From: Methylococcales bacterium
GTDB lineage: Bacteria > Pseudomonadota > Gammaproteobacteria > Methylococcales > Methylomonadaceae
Length of the DNA stretch: 7,366 nucleotides
Direction of reading: 5' to 3'
Assembly: GCA_023146575.1 (NCBI GenBank)
Contig: JAGLBU010000134.1
Location: 1-7,366, forward strand
Part shown: piece by piece, positions 7,152 through 7,366 of the stretch
Layout of the letters: every line of letters begins with the position of its first letter
How positions within the stretch are numbered: the stretch's first letter is position 1
Program-made: the position numbers and the translations under genes
Notes under the pieces: model-generated
The model's input: the letters and a program-made list of their open reading frames with translations, nothing else
Told to the model about the DNA's origin: nothing
The model's database searches: none

Positions 7152-7339
7152 TTATGTAATGCGTCTATTTCATCTTCTGAGAGCGTACGCGCATCTTCTT
7201 GTAACATCACAGGAATACCATCACGGACAGGAAAGGCTAAGCCATCGGCTTTACAGACTAACTCTTGCGCTTTTTCAGCGTAAATTAACGGGCTTTTACA
7301 TAAAGGACAGGCGAGAATATCAAGTAGTTTTTGATCCAT
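7148..7339 (-). CDS. ycaR: Trm112/YcaR-family zinc-ribbon-like small protein
   Basis: A 63-residue protein close in length and sequence pattern to E. coli YcaR (60 aa). It begins MDQKLLDILACPLC, with a CxxC at C11/C14, a third cysteine at C29, and the family's conserved tail of F-P-V-R-D-G-I-P-V at 36-44. The fold is a small zinc-ribbon-like domain related to Trm112, the activator subunit of methyltransferases in eukaryotes and archaea; the role of the bacterial protein is not settled. Only three cysteines are present, as in E. coli YcaR. In gammaproteobacteria it usually sits between lpxK and kdsB; here kdsB follows with a 4-base overlap, and lpxK would be expected just beyond the right edge. 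No clear ribosome site is seen in the 27 bases upstream. Confidence 0.93.
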   Translation of the reverse strand: MDQKLLDILACPLCKSPLIYAEKAQELVCKADGLAFPVRDGIPVMLQEDARTLSEDEIDALHK

Positions 7340-7366
7340 GTTTTTGTTTGAGTAAAGTTAAAAATT

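Overview
The window looks like part of an AT-rich Gram-negative chromosome, most likely a gammaproteobacterium. It carries a Kdo-activation gene (kdsB) directly behind a ycaR/Trm112-type zinc-ribbon gene, an arrangement typical of gammaproteobacteria, and a two-partner secretion (type Vb) pair that needs an outer membrane. An environmental lineage such as a methane or sulfur oxidiser would fit the composition and the sensor gene, but nothing in the sequence fixes the genus; that is only a guess. All five supported genes lie on the minus strand, so the window is read from right to left.

Right part (7339 to 5379): ycaR overlaps kdsB by 4 bases. 42 bases after kdsB comes an uncharacterised membrane protein with an N-terminal PDC/Cache-like sensor region and four predicted C-terminal membrane helices. 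No convincing terminator separates these genes, so they may be one transcript.

Centre (5378 to 5162): a 217-base gap with a perfect TATAAT -10 box pointing toward the secretion genes, the best candidate promoter for them.

Left part (5161 to 1): a TpsB outer-membrane transporter (ShlB/FhaC family, 517 aa) is followed after 22 bases by a very large TpsA exoprotein gene that is open to the left edge (at least 1195 codons). The TpsA has a signal peptide, a TPS secretion domain with NPNGI, HMW/FHA-like motifs, two similar autotransporter-type modules separated by a tryptophan motif, and then a pure Thr-Pro repeat encoded by an AGGTGT hexanucleotide array (plus-strand reading) that runs off the window. 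TpsB is expected to carry TpsA across the outer membrane. The function of the exoprotein (adhesin or other) is unknown, and its C-terminus is not in the window.

The most interesting points are the hexanucleotide-coded Thr-Pro stalk at the window edge, the duplicated module architecture of the exoprotein, the compact TpsB that seems to lack the N-terminal plug helix, and the sensor protein that has neither an N-terminal membrane anchor nor a recognisable output domain.
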